The notes under the pieces: model-generated
Databases searched by the model: none
Told to the model about the DNA's origin: nothing
What the model saw: the letters and a program-made list of their open reading frames with translations, nothing else
Shown: piece by piece, positions 7,808 through 16,652 of the stretch
How positions within the stretch are numbered: position 1 is the first letter of the stretch
Layout: each line of letters begins with the position of its first letter
Made by a program: the position numbers and the translations under genes
Source: Eleftheria terrae
Lineage (GTDB): Bacteria; Pseudomonadota; Gammaproteobacteria; Burkholderiales; Burkholderiaceae_C
NCBI RefSeq assembly: GCF_030419005.1
Contig: NZ_CP106951.1
Location: forward strand, 3,782,001 to 3,846,000
Reading direction: 5' to 3'
Length of the DNA stretch: 64,000 nucleotides

Positions 7808-9052
7808 TCAGCGCTGCTGGACCACCGGTTGTGCCGGCTCTGCCGTCCAGCGAGCAAGGCACAACAGCGAGAAGCCCATCAGCATCAGCCCGTAGGCCGC
7901 ATAGGCCCACCACACCGGCGTGCCATCGAGGACCACGCTGATCAGCTGGATGCTGCCGGTGGCCAGCAGCGAGAGCAGGAAGTTGTAGAGGGAAATGATG
8001 CGTCCCTGGACCTGCGTCGGCAGCGACCCCTGCAGTTCGCTCATCAAGGCCACACCGCTGTGGAAGAACACGCCGGCCAGGAAATAGGTGATGCCCAGCC
8101 ACACCGTGTGGGCCGAGGAGGGGAAGACGGCCAGCACCGCCCCGTAGGCGAAGACCCCCGCCACCATCATGCGGCGCTCACCCAGCCGCTGTTCCACCGC
8201 GTGCACCGCCAGCCCGGCCGCGATGCTGCCGACACCGAACAGGGCATCGATGATCCCGAAAGCGGTGACGTCGAGGTGGAACTGGCGCACCAGCAATAGC
8301 GGCAGCAGGAAGTTCACCAGCGGCACCGAGACGTAGAAGGCCAGGCAGGCGAGGAACATCCGGCGCGCCACGCGGTGGCGGTGCAGCATGAGCAGGCCGT
8401 CGCGGTAGTCCGCGACCCAGCTCCAGGCGGTGCGTGGGCCTGTGGCCGGCGCCGGGGGGGTGGCCGCAATGCGGGCGACACTCAGGCCGCCCAGCACCGA
8501 CAGCAGGCCCGCAGTGGCCAGCGCGCCGGGCTCGGACAGGTAGGCGGCCAGCAGGCCGCCGGCCACCGGTCCCAGCAGTGCGCCGGCCTGCGACGCGATC
8601 GAAATGGTCGAGCTGCCGAGCAGCAGTTGGTCCTTGTCGACGATCTCGCGCAGCAGCGCGCGCGCGGCAATCTGGTGCAGCAGCGTCGAGATCCCCACCG
8701 CCACCGTCATGGCGTAGACGTACCAGACGCCGCTGAAATCGAACATCAGCAGCACGACGGTCAGCAGCACCAGCCCGCCCTGGAACAAGTCGGCCGCCAT
8801 CACGATGCTGCGGCGACTGATCCGGTCGGTCCATACGCCCACCACCGGCGATAACAGCGCGCTGGGCAGTAAGGTCAGTGTCAGCTGAAACGCCACCGAC
8901 GACGCCTGGCCGGTGAGTTTCAGCAGCAACCAGGCGGTGACCACATAAACGATTCCATCTGCCGCGCGGTTGCAGAACATGCGGATGAATAGGCTGGTGA
9001 AAGCCGGATCATTCAGCAAGGAAAAGCGGCGCCGTAAGTATCCCGTCAGCAT
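7808..9052 (-). CDS. MFS exporter beside the biosynthetic operon
   Basis: This 414-aa protein has about 12 hydrophobic helices and the MFS loop motif between helices 2 and 3 (VGVWTDRISRRS). It resembles the MFS_3/enterobactin-exporter (EntS)-like group with a central loop near residue 200. It is transcribed away from the eight-gene cluster starting at 9387, across a 334-base divergent promoter region. An exporter in that position usually carries the cluster's product out of the cell or gives self-protection; that role is inference. The substrate is unknown. Confidence 0.85.
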   Translation of the reverse strand: MLTGYLRRRFSLLNDPAFTSLFIRMFCNRAADGIVYVVTAWLLLKLTGQASSVAFQLTLTLLPSALLSPVVGVWTDRISRRSIVMAADLFQGGLVLLTVVLLMFDFSGVWYVYAMTVAVGISTLLHQIAARALLREIVDKDQLLLGSSTISIASQAGALLGPVAGGLLAAYLSEPGALATAGLLSVLGGLSVARIAATPPAPATGPRTAWSWVADYRDGLLMLHRHRVARRMFLACLAFYVSVPLVNFLLPLLLVRQFHLDVTAFGIIDALFGVGSIAAGLAVHAVEQRLGERRMMVAGVFAYGAVLAVFPSSAHTVWLGITYFLAGVFFHSGVALMSELQGSLPTQVQGRIISLYNFLLSLLATGSIQLISVVLDGTPVWWAYAAYGLMLMGFSLLCLARWTAEPAQPVVQQR

Positions 9053-9386
9053 TTGAAGGCAGGGCTTTCTTGAATGGGCTAAAGAGGGGCGGCGTCATAT
9101 TGCCGTCACGGAAAATGGCATGAATCGCGCGGGATCCTGCGGCCGCGGCGATCTTGCGTGTAAGGATATTTGCATCGATAGGTGACAGAGCTGACAGTAA
9201 TGTCCCAAGGTGCAGGTGAGAACGTTGACAGCTAGCGACTCCCCCAAACGGGGTGCTGTAATTCCATGCAGTGCACGGTACTGCCTTTGAATCGGCTTCT
9301 CCAATGGCCGGCAGTCAGGGGTGAAAAGCAGCCGTGTGGCCACTCCTCAAAATCATTCAACGCACCCAGCGCACGCGGAGTCATAA
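9053..9386. promoter_or_regulatory. Divergent control region between MFS exporter and biosynthetic operon
   Basis: No gene is seen in these 334 bases, which are clearly less GC-rich than their neighbours. TGACAG occurs three times (9183, 9192 and 9226); the second overlaps the inverted repeat GACA-GTAA-TGTC (9193-9204). TTGACA at 9225-9230 matches a -35 consensus, but no matching -10 at normal spacing is clear. CCCC-AAAC-GGGG (9242-9253) can form a small hairpin. The repeats could be operator sites for a regulator not encoded in the window. Confidence 0.4.
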
Positions 9387-10460
9387 ATGCTGTCTTTGAA
9401 AAACCGGCGAGTCGCTATATTTGCGGAAGGCCGCTTCGGCCCCACGACCAGCAAAGTCGCCACGTCTTACCTGAGGTATTGCCACCCGGATTGCGTGGCC
9501 GTCATCGACACCAAGCTGGCCGGCCGTGATGTCGGTGACATCATCGGCTACGGCCACGGTATTCCCATCGTCAATTCGCTGTCGGAGGCGCTCGAATATC
9601 GTCCCGACGTTTTCATGATCGGCGTCGGCCTGTTCTCCAATGCCTTGCCGGCCGAATGGCGGGAGCAGATCGTCCAGGCGCTCAAGCTCGGCATGGACGT
9701 GGTCAGCGGCCTGCATTTCCGCATTGCCAAGGATCCTGAATTCGAAGCGCTGGCCGCCGCATCCGGCAGCCGCATCTGGGACACCAAGGAGCCGCCGGAG
9801 GCGCTGAGCACCAGCGCCGCCAAGGTCGGCCAGCTCGGCAACTACGTGGTGCACACGGTGGGCAGCGACTGCCGTGTCGGCAAGAAGACCACCGCCATCG
9901 AGATCACGCAGGCGGCCCGCAAGAAGGGCTACAACGCCGGCTTCGCGGCCACCGGGCAGAGCGGCATCTACATCAGCGGCTCGGGCGTGGCGGTGGATGC
10001 CGTGCCGGCCGATTTCATCGCCGGCGTCAGCGAGGCGCTGGTGCTGGACAACGCGCCGCACCACGACTGGATCGTCGTCGAGGGCCAGGGCTCGATCTCT
10101 CACCCGGCCTACAGCGGCGTGACGCTGGGCCTGCTGCACGGCGCGATGCCGCAGGCGCTGGTGCTGTGCCATGAAGCGAAGCTGCAGCACCACAAGGACT
10201 GGCCGCAAGTGCCGCTGCGGCCGCTCAACGAACTGATCGCCCTTTACGAGCAGCTGGCCTCGCACATGCGCCCGGCCAAGGTGGTGGGCATCAGTGTCAA
10301 CTGCGCCAGCCTGGGGAGGGAGGAAGCGGCCGAATATGTCCGGCAGATCGAGGAAGAAACCGGCCTGCCGGCCACCGACGTGATTCATTTCGGCGCCGAC
10401 CGCCTGGTCGATGCACTGGCACTTTATCAACAGCAGATTCCGGAAAAGCTGGCGGCCTGA
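9387..10460 (+). CDS. DUF1611 family P-loop protein (DgcN-like)
   Basis: The 357-aa protein has the two-domain layout of DUF1611: a Rossmann-like N-terminal domain (about 1-140, RVAIFAEGRFG at the start) and a P-loop domain with Walker A-like VGSDCRVGKKTT (about 158-169). A DUF1611 member, DgcN, has been described as a D-glutamate N-acetyltransferase, so an acyl-transfer step on an amino acid is a reasonable guess here, not more. It is the first gene of the 9.4-17.7 kb operon. The ATG at 9387 follows CGGAGTCAT, a weak ribosome site. Confidence 0.78.
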   Translation: MLSLKNRRVAIFAEGRFGPTTSKVATSYLRYCHPDCVAVIDTKLAGRDVGDIIGYGHGIPIVNSLSEALEYRPDVFMIGVGLFSNALPAEWREQIVQALKLGMDVVSGLHFRIAKDPEFEALAAASGSRIWDTKEPPEALSTSAAKVGQLGNYVVHTVGSDCRVGKKTTAIEITQAARKKGYNAGFAATGQSGIYISGSGVAVDAVPADFIAGVSEALVLDNAPHHDWIVVEGQGSISHPAYSGVTLGLLHGAMPQALVLCHEAKLQHHKDWPQVPLRPLNELIALYEQLASHMRPAKVVGISVNCASLGREEAAEYVRQIEEETGLPATDVIHFGADRLVDALALYQQQIPEKLAA

Positions 10461-10475
10461 CCAGCGTCACATGTG

Positions 10476-10494
10476 CCGGCGGCTTGACCGCCGG
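10476..10494 (+). terminator. Hairpin after the DUF1611 gene (attenuator-like)
   Basis: CCGGCGG, loop CTTGA, CCGCCGG is a perfect 7-bp stem 16 bases after the DUF1611 stop, followed by CGGTTCTCCC rather than a T-tract. It may reduce read-through into the 146-base gap before the next gene, or protect mRNA ends. Weak evidence. Confidence 0.35.
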
Positions 10495-10606
10495 CGGTTC
10501 TCCCTGTGATTTGCAGGACACCGTGCGTTGCCTTTGGGTCGCGCAGGGATGCGTCTTGCCGAGCCGCGGCCCTGCCGCTTTCTGAACCCCATTATTTGCC
10601 ACGAAT

Positions 10607-11980
10607 ATGCGTCTCCAAGTCTCACCCACCCAGAAACTGGCCGGCCAGGCCGTCATTCCGTCTTCCAAGCCGGAAACCCAGCGTGCCATTCTCACCGCCA
10701 CCCTGGCGCGCGGCGTCTCTTATGTGCGCAATGACCTGCGCTGCACGGAAACCACCGCGATGAAAAATGCCTGCCGTGCGGTCGGTGCGGTCATCGAGGA
10801 AAACGACGGCTATCTGAAAATCACCGGTGTCGGCCGCGACCTGCGTCCGGGCCAGCGCGTCATCGATGCGCTGGGCTCCGGCCTGGTATTCCGCGTATTT
10901 ACCGCGCTGAGCTGTTTTGCGGCATCGCCGGCCATCATCACGGGCGACCGCATCCTGCGCGGCCGGGTGATGGCGCCGCTGTTCAATGCCTTGCGCGACC
11001 TGGGCGCGCGCATTCACTGCATCGGCGACGAAGGGCATGCGCCGGTCGTCAACTGGGGCGGCGGCCTGAATGGTGGGCGCTGCGTGCTGCCGGGAAATGT
11101 CAGCTCTCAGTTCATCACCGCCATCATGTTTTCGGCGCCGCTGGCTTCGACACCGACCGAAATCGTGATCGAAGGCGAAATCCTGTCGATTTCCTACATC
11201 CGCCAGACCATCGAGGCGATGGTGCGCGCCGGCATCCGCGTGGAGCATTCGGACGATTTCTCCACCGTCACGGTGCACCCGGGCGAATACCAGCCGATCG
11301 ACTACCGCGCCGGTGGCGACTACACGTCCTCGTCCTACCTGGTGGCGGCGGCGGCGATCTTCCGCGGCACCACCGTGCTGGGCAATCTGAACAGCCAGAG
11401 CCTGCAGGGCGAGCGCGCCATCATCGACGTGGTGCAGGCGCTGGGCGTCAAGGTCAGCTTCGACGACAGCCGCAACACCCTCACCCTCGTGAACGACCAG
11501 GACGAGCTGCGCGGCGACTACGAGTTCGACGCCAGCGACTATCCGAACATCGTGCCCACGCTGGCCGCCATCGGCGCCTTCGTGAAGGGGCGCTTCCGCG
11601 TGGTGGGCGGCTCCATCACCCGGCTGCACAAATCGCCGCGCATCAAGGCGATGGTGAGCGAGCTGGGCAAGATGGGCGTCAACATCAAGCCGCTGTTCAA
11701 GGACGACGTCTACGACGGCTTCGAGATCCATGGCGAGAGCCACTATGCCGGCGGCGTGTCGCTGTCGAGCTGGGGCGACCACCGCATCTTCATGTCGCTG
11801 TTCGTCGCCTCGCTGCGCTGCCGCCAGCCCAACCTGCTGGAAGGCTATGCCGACGTGCACTGCTCCTTCCCGGACTTCTTCGAGCAGTTCGAGAAGCTGG
11901 GCATCCAGTTCAAGGAAGTCGGCGCCCCGCTGGCCGCAGAGCTGCAGCCCGCGCAGCAGCCCGCGCTGCTGACGGCCTGA
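10607..11980 (+). CDS. EPSP-synthase (AroA) homologue with a rewritten active site
   Basis: The 457-aa protein aligns along its length with 5-enolpyruvylshikimate-3-phosphate synthase. Kept: K21 and R26 (SSKPETQR), R96, S166-S167-Q168 (GNVSSQF), R345 and R393 (DHRIFM), which hold shikimate-3-phosphate and PEP in AroA. Changed, by eye against E. coli numbering: Ser23 to Pro22, Asn94 to Gly90, Asp313 to Asn314 (DYPNIVP), Glu341 to Lys342 (LHKSPR) and Lys411 to Cys419 (VHCSFPDFF). Asp313, Glu341 and Lys411 are central to catalysis, so this is unlikely to be the housekeeping AroA. It may transfer enolpyruvyl to another acceptor, do other chemistry or be inactive. No strong ribosome site precedes 10607. 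Confidence 0.85.
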   Translation: MRLQVSPTQKLAGQAVIPSSKPETQRAILTATLARGVSYVRNDLRCTETTAMKNACRAVGAVIEENDGYLKITGVGRDLRPGQRVIDALGSGLVFRVFTALSCFAASPAIITGDRILRGRVMAPLFNALRDLGARIHCIGDEGHAPVVNWGGGLNGGRCVLPGNVSSQFITAIMFSAPLASTPTEIVIEGEILSISYIRQTIEAMVRAGIRVEHSDDFSTVTVHPGEYQPIDYRAGGDYTSSSYLVAAAAIFRGTTVLGNLNSQSLQGERAIIDVVQALGVKVSFDDSRNTLTLVNDQDELRGDYEFDASDYPNIVPTLAAIGAFVKGRFRVVGGSITRLHKSPRIKAMVSELGKMGVNIKPLFKDDVYDGFEIHGESHYAGGVSLSSWGDHRIFMSLFVASLRCRQPNLLEGYADVHCSFPDFFEQFEKLGIQFKEVGAPLAAELQPAQQPALLTA

Positions 11981-12022
11981 GCCCCTGCCGCCCCGCCGCT
12001 CCCACACAGGAATCCCCTCCCC

Positions 12023-12880
12023 ATGATTTCCGAAGACGACATCCGCTTCTACAAGGACAACGGCTACCTGGTGGCCAAGGACCTCTTCTCCCGCGAGCAG
12101 GTGGACCAGGCCCTGCGGGCCATCGACGAGGTGCTCGACCCGCGCCGCGCCGAGAAGGCCTACGAGATGGAGCCGCGCGACACGCAGACCGTGCGTCGCA
12201 TCTGGTCGCCCACCAAGAAGCACCCCACCTTCTGGCAGATGGCCAAGGACGACCGCCTGCTCGACGCCATCCAGGGCCTGATCGGCGAGAACGTGCTGTT
12301 CCACTACAGCAAGCTCAACATGAAGGGCCCCAAGGTCGGCAGCGTGGTGGAGTGGCACCAGGACTTCTCCTACTACCCCCACACCAACAGCGACCTGCTG
12401 ACCGCGCTGATCTTCTTCGATGACGCCACGAAGGAGAACGGCTGCCTGCGGGTGATTCCCGGCTCGCACAAGAAGGGCCTGGTCTCGCACGATGTTGGCG
12501 GCTACTTCCGCGGCAAGGTCAGCAACATCGACGAGAGCCAGGCGGTGTCGGTGGAAGTGCCGGCCGGCGGCGTGCTCTTCCTGCACTGCCTGACGCTGCA
12601 CGCCTCGGCCCGCAACGAGTCGGACCAGCCGCGCCGCACCTTCCTGCCGGCCTACCGGGCGGCCGATGCCTTCCCCATCTATTTCGGCCCGCATGCCGCC
12701 CACAACGAGCCGGGCATCGAGCTGCTGCGCGGCAAGCGGGCCCGCACCGCGCGGGTCGAGGCGGGCGTGCATCCGCTGCCGCTGGCCGAGCGCGAGTTCG
12801 GCTCCATCTACGAGGTGCAGGAAGGCTCGCACCTCACCAAGGACCTGGCGGAGATGAAGACCGCCGGCTACGCCGTCTGA
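12023..12880 (+). CDS. Phytanoyl-CoA dioxygenase (PhyH) family Fe(II)/2OG oxygenase
   Basis: The 285-aa protein shows the PhyH facial triad: H112-Q-D114 in VEWHQDFSYY and the distal His193 in CLTLHASARNES, with Arg204 or Arg205 nearby for the 2-oxoglutarate carboxylate. Such enzymes hydroxylate, halogenate, desaturate or rearrange unactivated carbons and are common tailoring enzymes of small metabolites. AGGAAT 15 bases upstream of ATG 12023 is a fair ribosome site. It lies 42 bases after the EPSP-synthase homologue and 22 before the aminotransferase, within the operon. Confidence 0.88.
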   Translation: MISEDDIRFYKDNGYLVAKDLFSREQVDQALRAIDEVLDPRRAEKAYEMEPRDTQTVRRIWSPTKKHPTFWQMAKDDRLLDAIQGLIGENVLFHYSKLNMKGPKVGSVVEWHQDFSYYPHTNSDLLTALIFFDDATKENGCLRVIPGSHKKGLVSHDVGGYFRGKVSNIDESQAVSVEVPAGGVLFLHCLTLHASARNESDQPRRTFLPAYRAADAFPIYFGPHAAHNEPGIELLRGKRARTARVEAGVHPLPLAEREFGSIYEVQEGSHLTKDLAEMKTAGYAV

Positions 12881-12902
12881 GATCCGAAGCGGGGGTGTGA
12901 AC

Positions 12903-14036
12903 ATGATCGATTGGGGACGTCTGGTGGCGCCGGGGATCCGGCAGCTGCGCCCGTACCGGCCTGGCATCACCGAGGAGCGCCTGCAGCGCGAACGCGGGCT
13001 GTCGCGCATCTTCAAGTTCTCCAGCAACGAGACGCCGGTGGAGCCGTCGCCCGCCATCGCGGCGGCCATGGCCGAGGCGCTGCGCAAGGCCAACCGCTAT
13101 CCCGACGCGCATGCGCTGCTGGAACGGCTGTCGGCCAAGCTGCAGGTGCCGGCGCAGGGCCTGATGCTGGGCAACGGCTCGATCGACCTGATCGAATCGG
13201 TGGTGCGCACCTTCGTCGCGCCGGGCTGCAATGTGGTGCTGTCGGAGTACGGCTACTGCGCCTATCCCCCGCTGGTCACCGCGCAGGGCGGGGAGGTGCG
13301 GGTGGCGGCCTCCAGCGGTGGCTTCGGCCACCAGGTGGACCGCATCCTGGCCAGCATCGACGACAACACCCGCATGGTGATCGTCGACAGCCCGAGCAAC
13401 CTGGCCGGTGCCAGCCTGGCCCTGGCCGAGCTGGACCGCCTGGTGCATGCGCTGCCGCCGCGGGTGATCCTGCTGCTGGACGAGGCCTACATCGAGTTCG
13501 CCGACATCGATCCGACCCACACCGCCGCCCTGCCGCTGGCCTTCCCCAACGTCATCGTGGCGCGCACCTTCTCCAAGGCCTACGGCCTGGCGGGCATGCG
13601 CGTCGGCTATGCCATCGCCGATCCCGACCTGGCCAGCTGGGTGCAGCGCCTGCGCCCGCCGTTTCCGGTGGGGCGGGTGGCGATGGCCGGCGCATTGGCG
13701 GCGCTGGACGACACCACCCACCTGCAAGGCGTGGTGCAGGCGGCCCGGCGTGGGCGCGAGCAGCTGGCGACGGGCCTGCGCGAGCTGGGCGTGAAGGTGC
13801 TGGCCAACGAGGGCAACTTCGTGCTGGCCGACTTTGGCGACAACGGCCGGCGCGTCTACGAGGGCTTGCTGGCCCAGGGCCTGATCACCCGTGCAATGGA
13901 GGCCTACGGCCTGCCGCAGCAGCTGCGCATCTCCATCGGCGCGCCGCATGAAGTGGCACGGCTGGTGGAAGCGGTGCGCGAGCTGCTGCAGCAGCCCACC
14001 GGCCGGGCCGAGAAGCTGCAGCGGAGCGAGGCATGA
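12903..14036 (+). CDS. Histidinol-phosphate aminotransferase-like PLP enzyme
   Basis: This 377-aa class I/II aminotransferase resembles HisC: SSNETP near residue 41, SPSN at 163-166 (NPNN in HisC), D193-E-A-Y, PLP lysine K225 in TFSKAYGLAGMR, and the arginine in the final LRISIG block. The GGGGG just upstream supports ATG 12903; a GTG two codons earlier is also possible. Its place between a dioxygenase and ATP-grasp ligases suggests it makes the amine of a pathway intermediate rather than histidine; HisC-like enzymes are often recruited this way. Its last four bases overlap the next start codon (ATGA), so the two are translationally coupled. Confidence 0.88.
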   Translation: MIDWGRLVAPGIRQLRPYRPGITEERLQRERGLSRIFKFSSNETPVEPSPAIAAAMAEALRKANRYPDAHALLERLSAKLQVPAQGLMLGNGSIDLIESVVRTFVAPGCNVVLSEYGYCAYPPLVTAQGGEVRVAASSGGFGHQVDRILASIDDNTRMVIVDSPSNLAGASLALAELDRLVHALPPRVILLLDEAYIEFADIDPTHTAALPLAFPNVIVARTFSKAYGLAGMRVGYAIADPDLASWVQRLRPPFPVGRVAMAGALAALDDTTHLQGVVQAARRGREQLATGLRELGVKVLANEGNFVLADFGDNGRRVYEGLLAQGLITRAMEAYGLPQQLRISIGAPHEVARLVEAVRELLQQPTGRAEKLQRSEA

Positions 14037-15274
14037 ACATCGTCATCGTCAGCAACTTCGCCCGCTTTCCCGGCACGGCCCGCTGGGACTTCGAACTGGT
14101 GCGCTACGAGGACTTCATCGACCACACCGCCCACCAGGTCACCTACCTTGCCAACCGCAAGGGCCGCAGCGCCATCACCGCGCCGGCCGGCAGCTACACG
14201 CTGCACGAGCTGGAGGCGCTGGACGACATCGCCGCCTGGCGCAGCGTGCTGCAAGGCGTGATCCGCGAGCGCGGGCCGGTCGACCGGCTCATCGTGTTCT
14301 CGGAATTCCTGCTCGACATCGCGGCCGAGCTGCGTGAGGAGCTGGGCATTCCCGGCAACCGCCCGGCCGACAACCGCCTGGGCCGCGACAAGCTGCTGAT
14401 GAAGCACAAGGTCGGTGGGGCCGGCCTGCGCGTGCCGCACTACACCGGCGTGGCCGCCGGCGAGGTGGACAAGGCGCTGGCCTTCGCCCGCGACAACGGC
14501 TTTCCGCTCATCCTCAAGCCGGTCGACGGCGCCTCCAGCGCCGGCGTGCAGACCCTGCAGGACGAAGCCGCCCTGCGCGCTGCCGTGGCCGCGTTGCCGC
14601 CGGGCGAATGGGACCTGGAAGAGTTCATCGACGGCCGGCTCTTCCACATCGACGGGCTGGTGGACGTGGACGGGAAGGTCACCTTCATCGTGCCGTCGCG
14701 CTACGTCAACAACTGCCTCGACTTCACCCGCGGCGCGCCGCTCGGCTCGGTGATGCTGGCGCCCGGCAGCGAGCTGCACGAGCGCGTCTGCCAATTCACC
14801 ACGGCCTGCATCGAAGCCATCGGCCTGAAGGCCTGCCCCTTCCACCTGGAGCTGTTCCACAGCCAGCGCGACGAGCTGGTCTTCCTGGAGGTGGGGGCCC
14901 GCGTCGCCGGGGCCGACGTGCCGTACATGATCCATCGCAGCACCGGCGTCAACCTGTTCGCCGAATGGGTGGCAATGGCCATGGGTGGCAGCGGCCGCCT
15001 CTCGGCCCGGGCCACCTCGGTGGGCGGCTGGCTCATGTTCCCCCGGCCGGCCGGCCTGCCGCTGCGCGTGACCGGCGTCACCACCTTTGCCGGCCGGCTG
15101 CCCACGGTGTGGCGACAGCTGGTGCCGCCGGTGGGTGAGCTGCTGCAGCCGGACTCGGGCTATGCCTCCATGCAGGCGGGCCGTTTCCTGTTCGAGGCCG
15201 AGCGGCCCGAGCCGATCGAGCGCGACATCGAGACCGTGCTGCGCGAGTTCTCGCTGAGCACCGAACAACCCTGA
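14033..15274 (+). CDS. ATP-grasp ligase 1
   Basis: The 413-aa protein has an ATP-grasp fold: FPLILKPVDGASSAGV (phosphate-binding loop, about 157-172), EEFIDGRLFHIDGLV, and the magnesium site VFLEVGARVAGADVPY. ATP-grasp enzymes join a carboxylate, activated as acyl phosphate, to an amine or other nucleophile; carbamoyl-phosphate synthetase-like members of this length often make dipeptides or amides in antibiotic pathways. Substrates cannot be read from sequence. It overlaps the aminotransferase by 4 bases and precedes a second ATP-grasp gene by 15 bases. Confidence 0.87.
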   Translation: MNIVIVSNFARFPGTARWDFELVRYEDFIDHTAHQVTYLANRKGRSAITAPAGSYTLHELEALDDIAAWRSVLQGVIRERGPVDRLIVFSEFLLDIAAELREELGIPGNRPADNRLGRDKLLMKHKVGGAGLRVPHYTGVAAGEVDKALAFARDNGFPLILKPVDGASSAGVQTLQDEAALRAAVAALPPGEWDLEEFIDGRLFHIDGLVDVDGKVTFIVPSRYVNNCLDFTRGAPLGSVMLAPGSELHERVCQFTTACIEAIGLKACPFHLELFHSQRDELVFLEVGARVAGADVPYMIHRSTGVNLFAEWVAMAMGGSGRLSARATSVGGWLMFPRPAGLPLRVTGVTTFAGRLPTVWRQLVPPVGELLQPDSGYASMQAGRFLFEAERPEPIERDIETVLREFSLSTEQP

Positions 15275-15289
15275 GCTTCAGGCATCGAC

Positions 15290-16615
15290 ATGGCTAAACA
15301 ATCATTGCTGCTGCTGGTCCACCAGGCGCGCTCCTATGTCGCGATGATCCAGCAGTACCTCGACCAGATGGGGCTGGCCTGCCTGGTGCTCAGCTCCCGC
15401 CCGCTCGATGCGCGCGACCTGGAGCAGACCGGCCGGCACTGTGCGCGCCTGTGGCATGTGCCGGAGGATCACCTCGCCGAGGAGCACCTCGACCCGGTGC
15501 TGCAGGAAGCGCGCGCCGAAGGCTACGAGGTCATCGCGGCGCTGGCCAGCTTCGAGGGCCTGCGCCTGCTGATGGCGCAAGCCAACCGCCGCATCGGCGC
15601 CACCGACGCCGACGTGCAGGCGCTGCGCCACTGCATGGACAAGTTCACCTGCCGCAACCTGCTGCACGAGGCCGGCCTGAGCCGGGCTCGCGCCCGGCTG
15701 GTGGAGGCGGATGGCATCGAGGCGCTGCACCGCGAGCCGGGCAAGCTGTTCATCAAGCCACGGCGCGGTGCGGGCTCCTTTGCCTGCTTCCGGCTCGACG
15801 CGAGCTTCGACGCCGGCAAGCTCGCCGAGCTGCAGGCGCAGATGCAGCGCGACCGGGCCTTCAACGCGATCTTCGCCGGCCAGTTCGACTTCATTGCGGA
15901 AGACTGGCTGCCCGGCGACGAATACAGCTTCGAGGTGCTGGTGGTCGACGGCGAGAGCTACGTGATCGGGGTGCATGCCAAGTACCTCGACGACTCAGGC
16001 GGCACCACGCTGGAGACCAGCAATTCCCTGCCCGCGCCGCGCCTGCCGGACGACGCCCAGGCGGCCGGCGAGCGCTACATCGACCGCTGCCTGGCGGCGC
16101 TCGGCCTGCGCGAAGGCTGCTACCACATCGAGACCCGCTACGACGCCGCCACCCGGCACTGGGACATCATCGAGATCAACGCCCGCATGGGCGGCGCGCT
16201 GATCAACCAGAGCGTGGGCGTCTTCACCGGTGGCCTGTCGATGCTGCAGCTGTGGGTGCAGACCGTCTGTGCCCGCAGCCCGGCGCAGCGCGAGACGCTG
16301 CAGGCACAGCTGGCCTGGCTGCGCGAGAGCACCCGCCGCCGCGAAGGCCGCCTGCAGCACGGCACCGTGTTCCTCAGCCGCTACGGCGAGCGCAACCGCG
16401 TGCTGGAGCGCATCTCGCTCGAAGCGGTGCCGCGCCAGCCCGATATCTACGACATCCCCGTGCGGGAGGGCGCCCGCCTGCCCGATTCCGAGCGGGGCAT
16501 CTTCCTGTTGAACGCACTGTGGAAGGTCGACATCGCCCGCATCGCCGAGGAGCTGCAGACGCTGCCCGCGATGCTCGATGAAAGCCTGATCGTGCGATAC
16601 GCCCCGAGCGAATGA
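15290..16615 (+). CDS. ATP-grasp ligase 2
   Basis: A 441-aa ATP-grasp protein: KLFIKPRRGAGSF (about 149-161), ED-W-LPGDEYSFEVLVVDGE, and metal site IIEINARMGGALINQSVG. The C-terminal about 110 residues extend past the grasp core, as in carboxylate-amine ligases such as BacD-type or L-amino acid ligases. It is not a close copy of its neighbour, so the two probably act on different substrates in sequence, for example adding two residues to a scaffold. Activity as a peptide or amide ligase is inference from family and context. Confidence 0.87.
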   Translation: MAKQSLLLLVHQARSYVAMIQQYLDQMGLACLVLSSRPLDARDLEQTGRHCARLWHVPEDHLAEEHLDPVLQEARAEGYEVIAALASFEGLRLLMAQANRRIGATDADVQALRHCMDKFTCRNLLHEAGLSRARARLVEADGIEALHREPGKLFIKPRRGAGSFACFRLDASFDAGKLAELQAQMQRDRAFNAIFAGQFDFIAEDWLPGDEYSFEVLVVDGESYVIGVHAKYLDDSGGTTLETSNSLPAPRLPDDAQAAGERYIDRCLAALGLREGCYHIETRYDAATRHWDIIEINARMGGALINQSVGVFTGGLSMLQLWVQTVCARSPAQRETLQAQLAWLRESTRRREGRLQHGTVFLSRYGERNRVLERISLEAVPRQPDIYDIPVREGARLPDSERGIFLLNALWKVDIARIAEELQTLPAMLDESLIVRYAPSE

Positions 16616-16652
16616 CCTTGTTGTGTCTGCTTTACCCAAGGAGAAGAGAGAA

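Noticed and set aside
7347..8102. Overlapping open frames in the 7172-7807 gap
   Set aside because: Low-complexity Arg/Pro/Gly/Ala translations without ribosome sites; treated as non-coding.
9225..9262. Sigma-70 promoter TTGACA...TGTAAT
   Set aside because: The -35 match is perfect but the spacing to the -10-like hexamer is 26 bases, too long for a standard promoter.
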